From positions 39,708,264-39,772,263 of the forward strand of contig NC_134834.1 of assembly GCF_004210375.1 (NCBI RefSeq): a stretch of 64,000 nt of DNA. The letters are read 5' to 3'. Position 1 is the stretch's first letter; the number at the start of each line of letters is the position of its first letter. The DNA comes from Tachypleus tridentatus (lineage: Eukaryota > Arthropoda > Merostomata > Xiphosura > Limulidae). Position numbers and translations under genes: made by a program. The notes beneath the pieces were generated by a model. It had not been told where the DNA came from, did no database searches, and was given only the letters and a program-made list of their open reading frames with translations. Shown in pieces: positions 1-12,799 of this stretch.

Positions 1-515
1 CCATGTGCAACCCATCATGGTGAACACCAACGACGTTTTTCAACATGACAACGCCCTCACACAGCCCGACTCACCACTGTCTTCTTGAGACACCACAACA
101 TCAACGTTCTTCCCTGGCCTTCCAGATCACCAGATTTAAACCCCATCGAAGATCTTTGTGACGAGTTGGACTGACGTCTGCGACGGCGACAACCTCAACC
201 GCTGACTCTACCTCAGCTTGCAGCAGCTTTGCAGGCTGAGTGGACAGCCATTCCACAGGATGTGATTCGTCATCTCATCGCTTCCATAGACAAGAGATGC
301 CAAGCAGTTATTGATGCTCACGGGGGGCATACTCGTTATTGACGTTGAATGACGTTAAACTTCACCTAGTGAGCGTGGACTTCGCCTTTGTAGACTTTGG
401 ATGTTCAGCAGTGAATGTGCAAAGTTTCACACATGTCATACAGAACTACCCGGAATAAACTTGTTAACAATGTGTCTCATATTTTGCCTTTTGCGTTTCT
501 TTTTTTGAAGAATAT
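1..515 (+). mobile_element. 3' end of a Tc1-like DNA transposon (truncated by window edge)
   Basis: The C-terminal third of a Tc1/mariner transposase is readable on the + strand. Recognisable pieces are a [12 protein letters not shown]-type motif carrying the last catalytic Glu (about bases 115-150), an IPQDVIRHLI stretch and the family-typical end HGGHTRY followed by TGA at 340-342. The reading changes frame in places, so the copy is dead. Noncoding sequence then runs to a GCGTTTCTTTTTTTGAA-type end at about 500-515 next to TA repeats, which looks like the 3' terminal inverted repeat. The 5' half lies outside the window. Confidence 0.8.
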
Positions 516-1200
516 ATATACATTATTAGAATTTATAAAAAGTTCTTAAATTCAAGTTTTGTTAAAATACAGAACAGTAAATAAAGAAGTAGAGTAAACA
601 ATAATATTTTCTATTTTTGAACTTTTTACTCATTTGGGGCTTGACTCAGTAGTGAATATCAAATTTTACAGGAGGATGTGAAACAAAATAATAATCTTTT
701 AGATTTAGCATGTATACATTTCAAAATAACAAAAGGTCATAAATTACTATATCAGTACCTTAGAATTGCATATAATTTATAAAACCAAGTAACTTAGCTC
801 TGTTTGAGCCATAGACGGAATTAAGTGTACATAAATAAGTGCTTCCAAAAATGGAAAGAGGTAGGTTGGGGCACTGAGATCGATTCATTAAATGCAGAAA
901 GCAGAAGAGATGGGAGATTCATGTTCCATATAATAGCTTCTCAATATCAGTAATTTAAATTCCTAACTCATAAGAAACTATAGACTTTGGACATCACAAA
1001 CTCTAATTTGAGCATATCATATAATCCATAAAAACTGATATTTAGATATTGTTTTTTTCAATATTTACTTTTAAATTAAGAACGTAACTAATGTATAATA
1101 CTAAAATTTGAATTATAATTTACAATTTGATACCAAACTTATTGACATACATTTATAAAATAGTTTTTCAATAGCATTTTAAATGTGTCTATAAAAACAT
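516..1200. other. no gene seen; AT-rich flank of copy A
   Basis: AT-rich sequence with no ORF of note, no SINE head and no tandem structure. Similarity to the receptor-gene copies at 13 kb and 53 kb becomes visible only near 1,200. Confidence 0.5.
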
Positions 1201-1657
1201 GACATAGCCTTTGGGCCATGATCTTAGGAAGACCTGAAGAGATGGAACACAGGGATTAATCATTTGATGATATTGGGGTGGGAGAGTATCTGACCTCAAT
1301 ATCCAATTATCTTTTAACTGAACGGTAGGATTCTGTGTTCATTTTTTGCGCTCCAATTTTGGTTTCTGTACTCACACTGCTGTTAGAAATATCTGTGAGA
1401 TACTATATTCATGTATCAGCCTTCCTACGAGATACCATGTTGATAGATCTTATTTTAAGCAAGGTATTAATTTGAGATCTCCGCCTTTATATGATGTATT
1501 ATGTTAGTACGTGTGGCTTCATGTGAAGTACTACGTTTCATGGTTCGAAATATAATGACTGAATACACTTGTTTAAAGAATTATTTGTTGCTTAAGCATG
1601 AGAATACATTTATAGTTATACCTGTAACCCATTATCCATAGCTTATTTAATAATAAT

Positions 1658-4105
1658 ATGTATTTTAATGGTCTTGAAACACGTGATTCTTATTTATTTA
1701 CTTTTTGTAATGATCGTGCAGCGTTCTTTGTTGTTTCTACAACTGGAAAGAAAAAACTCGGGAATGTTTTGAAAAACCGTGTTTTACACAAACAGCTTGG
1801 TGCTGAAAAGACAACCACTAATGAATTGGATATTTTAGAGGCTGTGTCATTAATCCCTGAATATGAGAAGAAGGCCCCGACAAAGAACGTTAAGAAGACA
1901 GAAACTAGTATACTAATAAAGCAAAAAGAGACCGAACGAACAAACCTGGAGACGATAAATGAAAACTACCTAGAAGAAAGGAATACCAGAACGGAGGAAA
2001 ACATGTACGGGTCTGCCTCAGGTTCTGGTGAAAATAGACCAAAGAAACATGTTACAATAATCACGAATGATGAGAAACCTAAAGAGACATTAAAATCTGA
2101 TTCATCGATAAGGGTTCGTATACGTTTAAAGATCTTGTTTCTTATAGTACTCAGTATTTACAACATAAGTATATATATCCATTAATATCAAGGATATGAG
2201 CTTAAAATTAAACTTTCATTTATACGTACTCATATATATTGCGCGGAACAATTAAAATATAATGGAATTAATAGTACATTTTTAATGTCAGTGCAAAATC
2301 ACCGTTATAAAATAATTGTGATCATTCTCTTATTTTATGGATATGAAGGTCCGGCATCTGATTATCCTTACTTTGGTTCGAAATTCGAAAATATAATGGA
2401 ATTAATAGTACATTTTTAATGTCAGTGCAAAATCACCGTTATAAAATAATTGTGATCATTCTCTTATTTTATGGATATGAAGGTCTGGCATCTGATTATC
2501 CTTACTTTGGTTCGAAATTCAATTAACTTCTCATTCATCTTATGATTATAATTAATATTTGGTACAAGTAAATTTACATTTTTACAGTTAAAAACATTTC
2601 ATTTTAATATAAAATATACTGCGTCAAACACCATGTGCAATATCAAACAGATGTTGCATGTTTAAAGTCAGTGTTTTTAATACCGTAGGTTATCCCCAAC
2701 TACTGAGAAAGATGCGTTCAGAGAATCTTTAATGTTCAGAGTCGTTTGAATACATGCGGTTTTTCTACTAAAAGAGGCCTGTACGTGTTCGATACTATTG
2801 AGGTCTGATAAGTCTGTATGCTAGTTAAACTGGTGAATCACCTCTTCTTCAGTTTTAGTACATGTTGGAAGACAATTGCCATCCATTACACTGAAGCTAG
2901 AACCAAATGTAACAGTATAAGATAGTGTAAGAAGTACGCATTACCTTTACTAATGTCCATAGCATTAATAACATCTGGAAAACATAAAGATCAGAATGAC
3001 CTTTCGTAATTTTTCATTCACATACATACTACCACTACTGATAATAAAAACGAACTATTTTGTGTATTAGTGGCACCATAATATATCATTTCGGCTCATA
3101 TTGCCCAGCTTCTTTCGTTTTTTAACCGTATGTACACTGAAATGACGTCATGTTGGAGCTTTGAACATGTGATTCAGATTTTAATCAGGTTACCCATAAT
3201 CGCAATGAATCAGTATATAACAGTAACCTGATTAAAATGTGGAGTGGTATCTTCTTAGTCAAGTACCAGAGTATTTGTGTTATTTTGTTGCAAGTGGTTT
3301 TACTATATCTTGTTAATGAGGGTCTACTATATCTTGTTAATGACGCTTTGAGACATTCTACAACAGTTTGTTCTTTTACTGTCAGCCAACTTTCAATGAT
3401 TTGATAGACATTTAGTGAAATATCCAGTTCTCTTCTTTTGGACTTTACTAAGTTATTGAATATTTTAAAGCACTATAAAGTGCGTGATTTATTCCAAAGT
3501 TGCAAAAAAATAAGACAGTTTGAAAACTATTTCTCTCTGTAACGTGAAGTAAATAACCAGTCATTTGCAGTTCAGATCACATAACTTTTCATGCTAAATT
3601 TAGCTAACAATAAATTGAGTAGAACACTTGACATTTAATTATAACCGTACTTTCATTTTGTCTAGGGAATAATATAAATGGAAAACAGTATTTAAGTTAT
3701 TGTCTGCTGTATATTATTTTTTATTCACTACATGAAATAATGTTTGAGATAGTTTTCCTTGTTTCGAGAAAACATTTATGAAACTAATTTCATAATTTAT
3801 AATTTTCATAAAAAACATTTATTTGGTTTTACGCATGTAAAATAATTGCTCAATTTATGAGGGTTGCGCCACTAAACATAATTATATTCTACATCTTCAA
3901 AGGAACACCAGCATCAAAACAAAAGCTGTCGAAGAATATATCCAGCGACCTCTGTTTCATAGACTTGTGAAAAATTATGATGAAATTATTATCGTTAAAC
4001 CTAACAGTAAACAAGGACATCATAAGAGAAACGTTGTTTTTCTTATTGAAAACTCTGACAACCAAGACAAGTTTTTCATTGCTCAAGCTCGGAAACCAAC
4101 TTGAC
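1658..4105 (+). pseudogene. copy A: decayed copy of the transmembrane and tail exons of gene B
   Basis: Two blocks match gene B on the opposite strand. Block 1 (1,658-2,185) shares FFVVS, LGAEK, ELDILEA, TINENY, EERNT and KPKETLKSDS with gene B's transmembrane/tail exon. Block 2 (about 3,903-4,105) shares its second tail exon (ENxxxxDKF, IAxAxKPT). The spacing between blocks is similar in both loci (about 2.2 and 2.4 kb), and the noncoding DNA between them also aligns, so this is a genomic duplicate and not a retrocopy. Splicing signals seen in B are lost here. The acceptor TTTTAG|TG reads TTTTAATG, and the donor AGC|GTAAGT reads AAC|ATAAGT. Block 2 is also out of frame with its start. The hydrophobic stretch of the transmembrane segment is disrupted. 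I call it a pseudogene of a host gene of unknown function. Confidence 0.65.
2254..2521. repeat. tandem duplication of a 134-bp unit
   Basis: Two head-to-tail copies (2,254-2,387 and 2,388-2,521) differ at one visible base (CCGGC versus CTGGC). They lie in the intron of copy A. The matching place in gene B (about 51.72-51.85 kb) has one copy, so the duplication arose in A after the two loci separated and is recent. Confidence 0.9.
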
Positions 4106-5375
4106 GTATCAGTTAAAGCATTACAAAAGTAAACATGATATTTTATTAGAGATGAAACTAAACGGGATAATCTTGTTAAATCTGCTGATTCCTTACACAA
4201 ATCTGACGTTACAAGGACTCTGAAATAAACACCTGGAAAGGAGTTAGAACGTCGTGAATGTGAATACACAATGGTTATTAGAAAATAAAATAAATAACTT
4301 AATCTTATTTTTCTTCAAAACTGCGAAACAGAATCAGTAAACGAACTAAAAAAACCGCCAATGTTAATAAGTTGTCTCCAGAGTTAAGAGAAATCAAGAT
4401 GGCTTTGATGTCCACACTATACAGTTACAAAATGTGATTGATACTTACAAAATTGCACAAAATTTTAAATTCAGTATCACTGATATTATTAGTTTAGCAG
4501 AAACTTACATAGTAATTTAGCTATTTACGTTTATGTACAAGCAAATTAAATATAAACTTTCAAAGCATAAAGTTTTAAAATTTTATCAGAACTATTATTT
4601 AAATTTAAGAGACTGAGGCTTTAGTTCAACAATGCACAAGCGTTTACTCATATTTTTTTACGATTTCTTTTCAGTATTTACTTATTACGACGTATAATGT
4701 TAAAACGTGTATAAAATATTAAACCAAAAGTAATGAAATGATTGTTTACATATTTTTCGTCCATTTAAATGTAACAGCTATTATACATTAAATGCTCATT
4801 TCAGTACTAATTGTGTGTTTGTTTATATTGTTTGTAATATAGCTCTAAGTATATTGACTGTCACAATATACGTCCAGCAATTCACAGTTGTTACACTAAG
4901 ATTTACATGCGACATTTTTTACTGAAACGCAGGATCTACACGAGCTTCTTCAATTTCAACATTTAATGTGTTTGACATCGTTGATTACTAAGCTTAAGCC
5001 ACGTATTGGTTCTTCAATTATTACGTTGTTATCAGCTTGTGACATTTATAATTTTCTTGTGCTTTGTCTACATGTTGAACTACGTATTAATTATACAACA
5101 TTTTCAGTAGAATTGTTGTGATATGCCTATGGCATATTCTACTCTTATCTTACAGTGTATTTTTATTGTTTTCAAATGGTACTCTGTGATTAACGTGTAG
5201 CACTGTCGAGATATAATTTACATGCACCATTTTCGGTTATTAAAGTATTATTGACATGTGTCATCTTTCAGAGTGACGTGTAGCTAATAGAGATTGCGCC
5301 ACACTGATTGTTACAATTTATGCCTGAGCTCAATAAACTAAAAGTTGAAATACATTTTTACTTCGTGTCCATTAG

Positions 5376-5574
5376 TTGTGCTAGAACTATGAATAAAGAT
5401 AATTTAACTGACTATCAACCATGGTTGAATAGTTCACGTGTTTCTCGTGCACGTACAGCGGGTCCTCTGCATAAACAACTAGATTCTTTCCATCATCTGA
5501 TAGCATGGAGACATGTAATGATTTCTAGAAAATGGCGCCAGTCTTCTATTGGGAATTCGTGTTTTCAAAATTAA
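5376..5574 (+). CDS. candidate terminal exon downstream of copy A (unrecognised)
   Basis: An open stretch follows a pyrimidine-rich acceptor (CTTCGTGTCCATTAG|TTGTG) and runs to TAA after SCFQN. The peptide is basic and polar (SRVSRARTAG, RKWRQSS) with no domain I know. A short minus-strand stretch at 48,934-49,040, downstream of gene B, has a loosely similar W-L-x(2-3)-V-S...R...L...LD pattern. That is the only reason to suspect it is a last tail exon of the same family. It may equally be chance. Confidence 0.25.
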
Positions 5575-5599
5575 GGGCTTCCGTTAGATAATTGTAGAT

Positions 5600-6330
5600 T
5601 GGGCGCATCTAGAAAGTCGATAAAAGTGCAAACAGGCAACTATGCTTTCAATCTGTTCTTGTAGAACTACATACAACTTGATGCAGCATTTTACAATTGG
5701 GAAACTTTCTTGGAGTGTAAGTTAATAATCAACTACAACTTTCTGCACTCTTATAATCAGTTTTACAATCATCAAATTCAATTCACGTACTCTGCCTGTA
5801 ACTTGGTTGTTGTTCTAGTGGATGGAGTCGAAGATATTCTCTTTTTCGTAGTTGTTTGCTTTTAATTAATTCGTCCTGACAGAAAATGTAGGACAAAAGT
5901 TTAATACAATTCATCACACGATAAAATAAATCTTTTATTAGTTTAAGATAGAAATGTTAACACTAAACCTTCCTTTCACTTTTAAATCCGATGCAGAATA
6001 TCCACAATTACGAAATATTCAGATGTTTACTCTCCTAAACTTCATTTTTTAAAAAACCAATTTCCAACCGATAGCAATACTGATGCATAGTTGCAGAATA
6101 ATTCTAATATTTTAACTATCAAAGACTCCCATCGTGCTATTAAACAGAGGAGGATAGATTCAGAAAATCAGATACTTCATTATAAAGTGGTTATTTCTAA
6201 TAATTTTTGTATTTTATTAAATATTAATTTCACTATTTTTAAGGGAATTGTTAGAAATATTAGACAAATCTAATAACTGTAAAAGAGGGAGCTATTTTAT
6301 TGACTTTTCAATGTCAGGTGATAAATAATT
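5600..6330. other. no gene seen
   Basis: AT-rich sequence without convincing exons or repeats. The short ORF near 6.1 kb is low-complexity Asn/Ile/Lys and not credible. Confidence 0.5.
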
Positions 6331-6333
6331 TTT

Positions 6334-6487
6334 TTGTTTGAATTTCGCTTTAAGCTATACGAGGACTAATTCCGCTAGCCGTCCTTAATACAGCAGTTTA
6401 AGACCCACCGACAACTGTAGGGCTACTATTTTAAGAATGAATAGTGGGATTTACCATGACTTTATAACGCCCCCTACGGAGACTTGT
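6334..6487 (-). repeat. S1 SINE fragment (3' half), old
   Basis: Reverse-complement match to the S1 body. The tail-side TTTGTTTGAATTTCGC, the CGCTAGCCGTCC core, and the block around GAATAGTGGGATT and ATAACGCCCC are recognisable but diverged. The tRNA-like head is missing. Confidence 0.75.
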
Positions 6488-7311
6488 ACAATTATCAAAA
6501 TTAAATTCCATAAAGCTTCTTTATTTTGTATTCTATATGATTATTTTATTTAAGATTTTATATTGCACGTCTAATAATATCAAAGACTATTAACTAAAAA
6601 ATAATAAGTTTTAGATATTTCAAGTTTTAATTTATTCTAATACTCGAGTCATCATTCAAAAGTATCATCTAAACTTTTAAGTACGTGTTATAAATGTATC
6701 CAGGTATTTATGTAAACTATACAATATATTGTAAAAAAATCATTTTTCAGAGTGAATAAAACGAATCAAACAACAAGAAATTAGAAATGAATTTTTTTAC
6801 ATTTTATTTTTCCAGTAAACACAAAATCAAAGCTAACAGAATGTTCTCGCGCTTTCGTAAAGTGCATTTTTTAGTTGACTAATACAAAACCAGAGTTCGA
6901 TTATTTAATCTATCGTTTCTTTCTTCACTGAGAGAGCGCGTCCTGGTGTTAGCGTACCTGGAGGGTTTATTATTCGCGTCCCGCTGTCACAAAATTTCTA
7001 TCACACTTTAAGAAAATGTATCCGCTAAAGAGAGGACAGTAAAATTCTAATATCTGTCAAACAGTTGGCAATGAATACTTTTTTCTAGCTGTCTTTCCTC
7101 TAGTTCAAAATAAAAGACTGCTGAGCTCACAAGGTCCTTACTTAGCTTTACGCTAAAATTCTGAAACAAACTAGAATACCTTCACTACATTCTTTCACGT
7201 GCCTTCAAACACACACCTAAGATTATTTATCATATTTTTCGTGATGACATCTTTGGTTGATGAAACAAAATACACTTCACTGTAACCTTGGCTTTACAAA
7301 AAGAAACTTTC
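6488..7311. other. no gene seen
   Basis: AT-rich, no coding-like exon or repeat recognised. Confidence 0.45.
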
Positions 7312-7594
7312 GGGCCCGGCATGGCCAAGCGCGTTAAGGCGTGCGACTCGTAATCTGAGGGTCACGGGTTCGCATCCCCGTTGCGCCAAACATGCTCGCC
7401 CTCCCAGCCGTGGGGGCGTTATAATGTGACGGTCAATCCCACTATTCGATGGTAAAAGAGTAGCCCAAGAGTTGGCGGTGGGTGGTGATGACTAGCTGCC
7501 TTCCCTCTAGTCTTACACTGCTAAATTAGGGACGGCTAGCACAGATAGCCCTCGAGTAGCTTTGTGCAAAATTCCAAAACAAACAAACAAACAA
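7312..7594 (+). repeat. S1 SINE, full length, tRNA-derived
   Basis: A complete copy: GCCCGGCATGGCC head with a Pol III A box (ATGGCCAAGCGCG, 7,321-7,333), a B box (GGTTCGCATCC, 7,368-7,378), a unique body (GTAGCCCAAGAGTTGGCGG), and the tail AGCTTTGTGCAAAATTCC followed by (CAAA)n. This is the best reference copy in the window. Such elements are copied by a LINE in trans. The A and B boxes are the internal promoter. Confidence 0.92.
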
Positions 7595-7599
7595 AGCAC

Positions 7600-10250
7600 C
7601 TTTTTCTTTAGCTAAATTATGAGTTATAATTAAGGAGTTTCTTTGAGGAATTATGAACATGATAATCCATGTTAAAAGCTGTGCCTAACAATCGATTCTG
7701 CACATTAAGCTTTACTCTAACTGTAACTAACATAGAAATATACGTAAATAACAATAAGTATCTATTTCCCTTAACTTCTTCAGCACCTTTATTTTGTACA
7801 ATGTGTAACCAAAGTCCATCGTTTTTTTGTTATCTGATCTCTAGAACATGGCGTGTATAACATTCAACTTGTTACGTAGTATTCTTTATCTTTGACGAGT
7901 CTTCTCTTTATTCCGTTACTTACGTTACGTATTACTAATTCAAATAAGTAAAAATATAAATTTGAAAATAGAAGCTAAATAAATGTTGATACGTATTAAA
8001 TTTATGATATTCTTTTTTAACAGAAATATACATTAATACAAAAATTACATTTTATGAAAACGGTTACCACTAGTAGTACAAATGATGGATTATATACAAC
8101 AGTTTTACAAACTTACTGACGTTAATACTGTCACTCCTCCTTAAGCTAGTTAGTTTGATAGGCTGCACATTCTTATAAGCTGACTTTTTCCGCCGAAATT
8201 GATTTACTAAAGTTGAACGGTTTGTAAAGTTAAAAATCTATAAATGTTGCTAGTTAAATTGTGTAGTCTTCCGATTAGTTAGAGCTAATCAGAGTTGTAT
8301 CTTTTGAGGCCTATAGCACTCTAACTGTAGGTGACTATCAATATTCTTCTTGTATTACTGTTTCACGGTTTTTATATGAATCACGCGAGTCATTCGAAGT
8401 TTCAAGAATGTTCAAGCACGTTTTTATAAGATATGTTGTTGATTACTACTTTTAAGAAACTTCTACAAATTTCTAGAAGTGGGACTTGCACAATACACAT
8501 CCAACAATATACGTCACAGGAAAAAATAAAGCTACGGAAGCAAGCGTATTTAACCATAATAAACTCACGCTATGGAAAAACCAGTACTTTGTGCGATTTG
8601 ATTCTGAGTAGAAAAAATGCAAATACTAATGAAATTAAAGTATTTCTGCTTTTAAAATTTGGTCGTTCCAACTATTTTATGATTGGTCGTGTTAAAATGG
8701 TTTCAAAATACAGACGAAGTTTCTACTTCTGCTAACATTACGACCAAAAATAAATAAGATCATAGATGTTCTTCAAGAATGACTCTACTGACAAAATTTT
8801 ATCAACATATAATTTTATGTGTATGTTTTCCTTCTATCTAATGCAAAGTCGATTTTCAACTAAGTGAAATGGAGGCATACTGTTAGAATTCCATTACTAT
8901 TTGTCTTTCCTTCAAGCCTTCATTTAAGTCATGTTGTCTGATTCTTTTATATATTGTTAATCATTTCATTTGTTATTCTTATAATCTATTGTAACAGTTA
9001 TTTGGTGTTTTTTTGAAACAAAACTAATCTTATCATCCATTACACAGATATTTGTTTGTTGAACGTGTTTTATAAAGCAAGAGATGTAAGACCTATGGGT
9101 ATCTCAAACAATGTTACCGTTTCCGGAAGTGTCCATATTCGTATGTTTGAGTCACGTATATATTTGTATGGCTCTTATAATTGTGGTAAACTTTATAGAC
9201 ACAGCTCATAAAACTCCCACAGATAAAGTATTTGTATATCTTTGTAAAAGAGATGCGATCTGACAGACACCTAGAGATTTCTGAAAGAAAACAGTAGCGT
9301 GGGTTTTGTAATGCGCCTTGTTTTCTATTGAAAAGACGAATATCTACTTTTAAAATTTCGTGAATCTTTTACTTTGCTTTGTGTTTTCAGCCTTTTACAG
9401 GGTTTTTTCCTTTTCTCTAATAGTCTGATTAAGTTTTCTCTTACATATCGTCCAATTAAATTTAAATCAGTTTTTTCTTTACTGATAAAATTTATTTTTA
9501 CAACTTTTATCACCAAAGTATAAGTTTCTATAAATATATCTCTTTTTGCTGTAGTGTTCATTCGAATTTTGTCTCTATCATCTCACTGGCAAGGTCTCGA
9601 ATGCATTTTTTTCCTTTCACCGAAAAATACTAACATCTGTACAGTTTATCAAATTACATGTTTTGTCTGTATTGAGGGTAAAAACCTACTAGATATACTC
9701 AGTTCTGTATTGATGAATTTACTGTTTCTTACATCTGACCCGATTTATGTTTCTGATGGTAAATAATAATGATAAATTAAAATAACGATGATTTTAAAAA
9801 TAAAGTGTAGTTATTTCTCGAGGCCGTTAATAGAGTAGTGTCGCATATTTTATTGCATACATTATTAGTAACACATGGGCAATTTAATTTGTTTCATACA
9901 AGATTTATGAAATTATTGCAAATGTCTCAAGACAGTAAAATTTTTCCGACGACTTTATTAGGAAATGGCAAAACTTTATAATAAACTTTTATTTTCTAAA
10001 AAGCGAGTTCTCTATCAAAACCCTGGGGAGTATTCCGTGATGTGTTTCTTAGTTAACTAACTGCTACATTTCACTCTATCTTTTAGTGAAAAATCTAGTT
10101 TAAGCGGAAGATGGTCATAAGGATCCAAAGGACTATGAAGACCTTTATAGAAGAATATAAGGGTATGAAATATTTTTATTTCTTGAAATCCATATGTCAC
10201 TGTGTTGTGGAGTAGAGAGTGTATAGTACTTCTCGTGATTTATGGCATAC
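7600..10250. other. gene-poor stretch, nothing recognised
   Basis: Several short ORFs occur (for example 8,433-8,735 + and 9,325-9,561 -). None shows a domain, a paired splice site or a duplicate elsewhere in the window. No SINE or tandem repeat was recognised. Confidence 0.45.
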
Positions 10251-10261
10251 GCACGTTTTAA

Positions 10262-10314
10262 TGACGTCACGACAGTACAAATTGCAACGTGAAAGCTTCT
10301 CTTATGTGACGTCA
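10262..10314. promoter_or_regulatory. pair of perfect cAMP-response-element octamers
   Basis: TGACGTCA occurs at 10,262-10,269 and again at 10,307-10,314. The flanks make an inverted pair (AATGACGTCAC ... GTGACGTCATT). This octamer is the CREB/ATF consensus. No gene start is visible next to it, so regulatory use is only a possibility. The inverted flanks could also be remnants of a small inverted-repeat transposon. Confidence 0.35.
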
Positions 10315-10734
10315 TTTTAGTGTGTAATTATTACCTGACAAGTAACTCTACTGCACCGTGGTGCGAGTGGTTAAAAGAGATGAGTCCTCCAGGTTGTCTT
10401 CGTTTTCTTTTCGGGGATATAGCATACTTCAAATAAAATCAAGTTTCCGATTGTGGTTGAGTCGTGGAGGACCTAAAGATTTCACAACTGAGAATTTCAA
10501 ATTGGTAAAACGAAAATATGATCAAGCAAACCAGTTCTGTGATGGTTTTAAGAATTGTCTTAATTTGTTAATTCAGTTCTTTATTTGAAACTATATCATC
10601 AGTTAATAGTCTATAACTGAAAATTTCAATTTGTCAAGCATTCTGAAAGTATGTTAAACGGTCATAATTTCGGCCCCAAAACCACAATCTAGGTAAGAAA
10701 CAAATCTACAATATAAAGAAGTTCACCACTACTG

Positions 10735-10953
10735 TCTTAGTGGTTAGCTTATCTGTAAACATGAAGGTCCCTTATTCGTGTTCGGTTGCCGCAAAAATCG
10801 TGCTTCAAACTTTAGGGCCGTCACATCGAAATAATGAATCAGAATAGCCCAAGATTAATTGGCAAGTGTTATCCAATTCTAATATGTGTTAAAAATTAGG
10901 AAAGACCAGCGAAAATAGCGCTTTGTAGCTTTGCTCGAATATTCTTAACAAAC
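10735..10953 (+). repeat. strongly decayed S1 SINE
   Basis: The order of landmarks matches S1: a TAGTGGTTAGC A-box-like head, a TTCGTGTTCGGTTGCCG B-box region, GCCGTCACATCG, ATAGCCCAAGA, GGAAAGACCAGCG, and TTTGTAGCTTTGCTCGAAT at the tail. Each part is diverged, so this is an old insertion. Confidence 0.5.
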
Positions 10954-10959
10954 TATACG

Positions 10960-12320
10960 AAGTGAGACTAAATGTATTAATTTTATACATATCATAAGTT
11001 ACCTTACGAGTATGAATTAAGCTCAATCTATTTGCATATTACTGCAGATTGTTGTAACTTTATGGGAAACATATTCTGATTCAATATGATATCTGAAGTT
11101 TACTTTTTAAAAGTTACCATTTCGAGAATAACATTCAGTATCAGTACTGCTGATGGGGGAAATAACGTAGTATATGGTTTCATTCGAATTTTAGCATAAA
11201 AAGCAACTATTTTTTATCTGCACATTTTGTTTTTCATATTTTAACTGTTTTAAAGAAGGCACATGCCAGTAGTTACATAGTAAACCTGAGCTTTGTGTGG
11301 AATTTTACTCGTTTAGGTTGTGGCGACTCTCGATTTTTGCCTTGCTATGGTTGTTAACGTTCTAGTTATTACTGTGTGTTTTCTTCTTTACGTGCATTAT
11401 TTTCATTTTTCTATAATCGACATCTCGGGAAACAGATGTAGATTCCAGTTGTTCTGTGTTACACAGTTGACATATCAACTTTAGACGATACGTTAAAAAC
11501 CCTGATGTCTGTCATGCCCCATCTTTTTCTCGCATGCTGTATACTGCAGTATATTTAGAATCTGAGAACGGAGAAAATTAAAGTAATTTTATTTTCTAAA
11601 TACGTTATTCACACGTGTGTAGAATTTAACATTGAACAATTCTGTATATATTATGCTTTAATTAAGATAATTTTGAATCTGTCAAGGATTGTTGCGTGTA
11701 AGTACAGTGAGATACCTTGATCCAGTGACCAAAACACTCTTAACTTAAAACCTTTGGAGGATTTTTGTGTAGGCTATGAATAAATATACGAAATACAGAA
11801 GTACAAATTTCAAGTGTAGTTGATCTCTCAATAATATATACAAATAGAGAAAACAGGACTTAAATATTATCATGAGAAAACTGTTTGAATTGTCTAAGTT
11901 AACCGAGAATTTGGAAAAGGATATAATCTGCATTTTGTAAAATACAGTATTACAAATCATGTACTTTCATTTGTCAGTAAGGCAATGGCGACTGTTAACT
12001 TAATTAATTAATGTAATTAAGAATAAAATATTGGAACAGCCAGGTAATGTTCATGAAAACACATCTATGATTTAAGTGTTAAATATTACAAGTAGAAATA
12101 ACCAATTCGTCTTAGAACGAGAATATCATGTTTATTAATTATACCTACTAATTTATTTTATATTTACTCTTTTTTTATTGTGTCAAAGCTGGGATATTTT
12201 TGAAATAATGAAACCAATTTAGGCGAGGAATTCATTGACTGTGAAGAATTTTGTAGAGTTTTTTTTTATATTGTCTGGAGAAGGTTTCTGATCTATGTAT
12301 ATATTGCGTTTGTAATTAAT
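10960..12320. other. no gene seen
   Basis: AT-rich. The 71-codon minus ORF at 11,745-11,960 is hydrophobic low-complexity sequence without support. Confidence 0.45.
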
Positions 12321-12324
12321 TAAT

Positions 12325-12430
12325 CGCAAAGCTACAAAATTCGGTATTTGTTCTCAGCCCACCATGAATATCAAACCCCGCTCACTAGAATTGTAAATTC
12401 CGAATGCATACCGCTGTGCCACGTAGGAGT
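12325..12430 (-). repeat. S3 SINE, old copy
   Basis: Reverse-strand copy with the S3 order of landmarks: AGCAAAGCTAC-like tail part, CTCAGCCCACC, an AACCCCGCTC B-box region, TTGTAAATTC, CGCATACCGCTGTGCCAC. Diverged from the cleaner copies at 14.8 and 24.6 kb. Confidence 0.6.
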
Positions 12431-12799
12431 CTATTAGAGTTACCCAATTTTTATAACTTATTTATTTCATCTTCAACTTTAGTTAAACTTTAAAAATAAT
12501 CAAAACCACAGTGCAGTGACACATTGTTAATTGCAAAATTAGTTCTCTAAGTCATGTGTTTTTTGAATTTCAATTTTTAAAACAATATTTTAAATAATTA
12601 AACATGTAAATTTATAAATTACTGATTAATTTATGTGTGGCTATATACATATAACAACTCATTTTTCCTTGGTCTGCAATATTAAAAGTAACTACTAAGT
12701 TGAAACACTGTTTTGATCTATTGCAATGGCGGTGACGAAAGCAATTTTAATTGCGAAAACTACCTTCGACTAATAAAATCAGTTATGTTATATTCTTGT

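Noticed and set aside
7321-7395. tRNA gene candidates from A/B boxes in S1, S2 and S3
   Set aside because: The boxes belong to SINE heads. The cloverleaf is not maintained and each is followed by SINE body and tail.
8433-8735. 100-codon + ORF
   Set aside because: The longest in its area but with random-looking composition and no splice or family support.
9325-9561. 78-codon minus ORF rich in Lys/Arg with a possible acceptor
   Set aside because: No recognised domain, no second exon, no paralogue in the window. Weak thoughts of an NTR-like strand pattern were not convincing.
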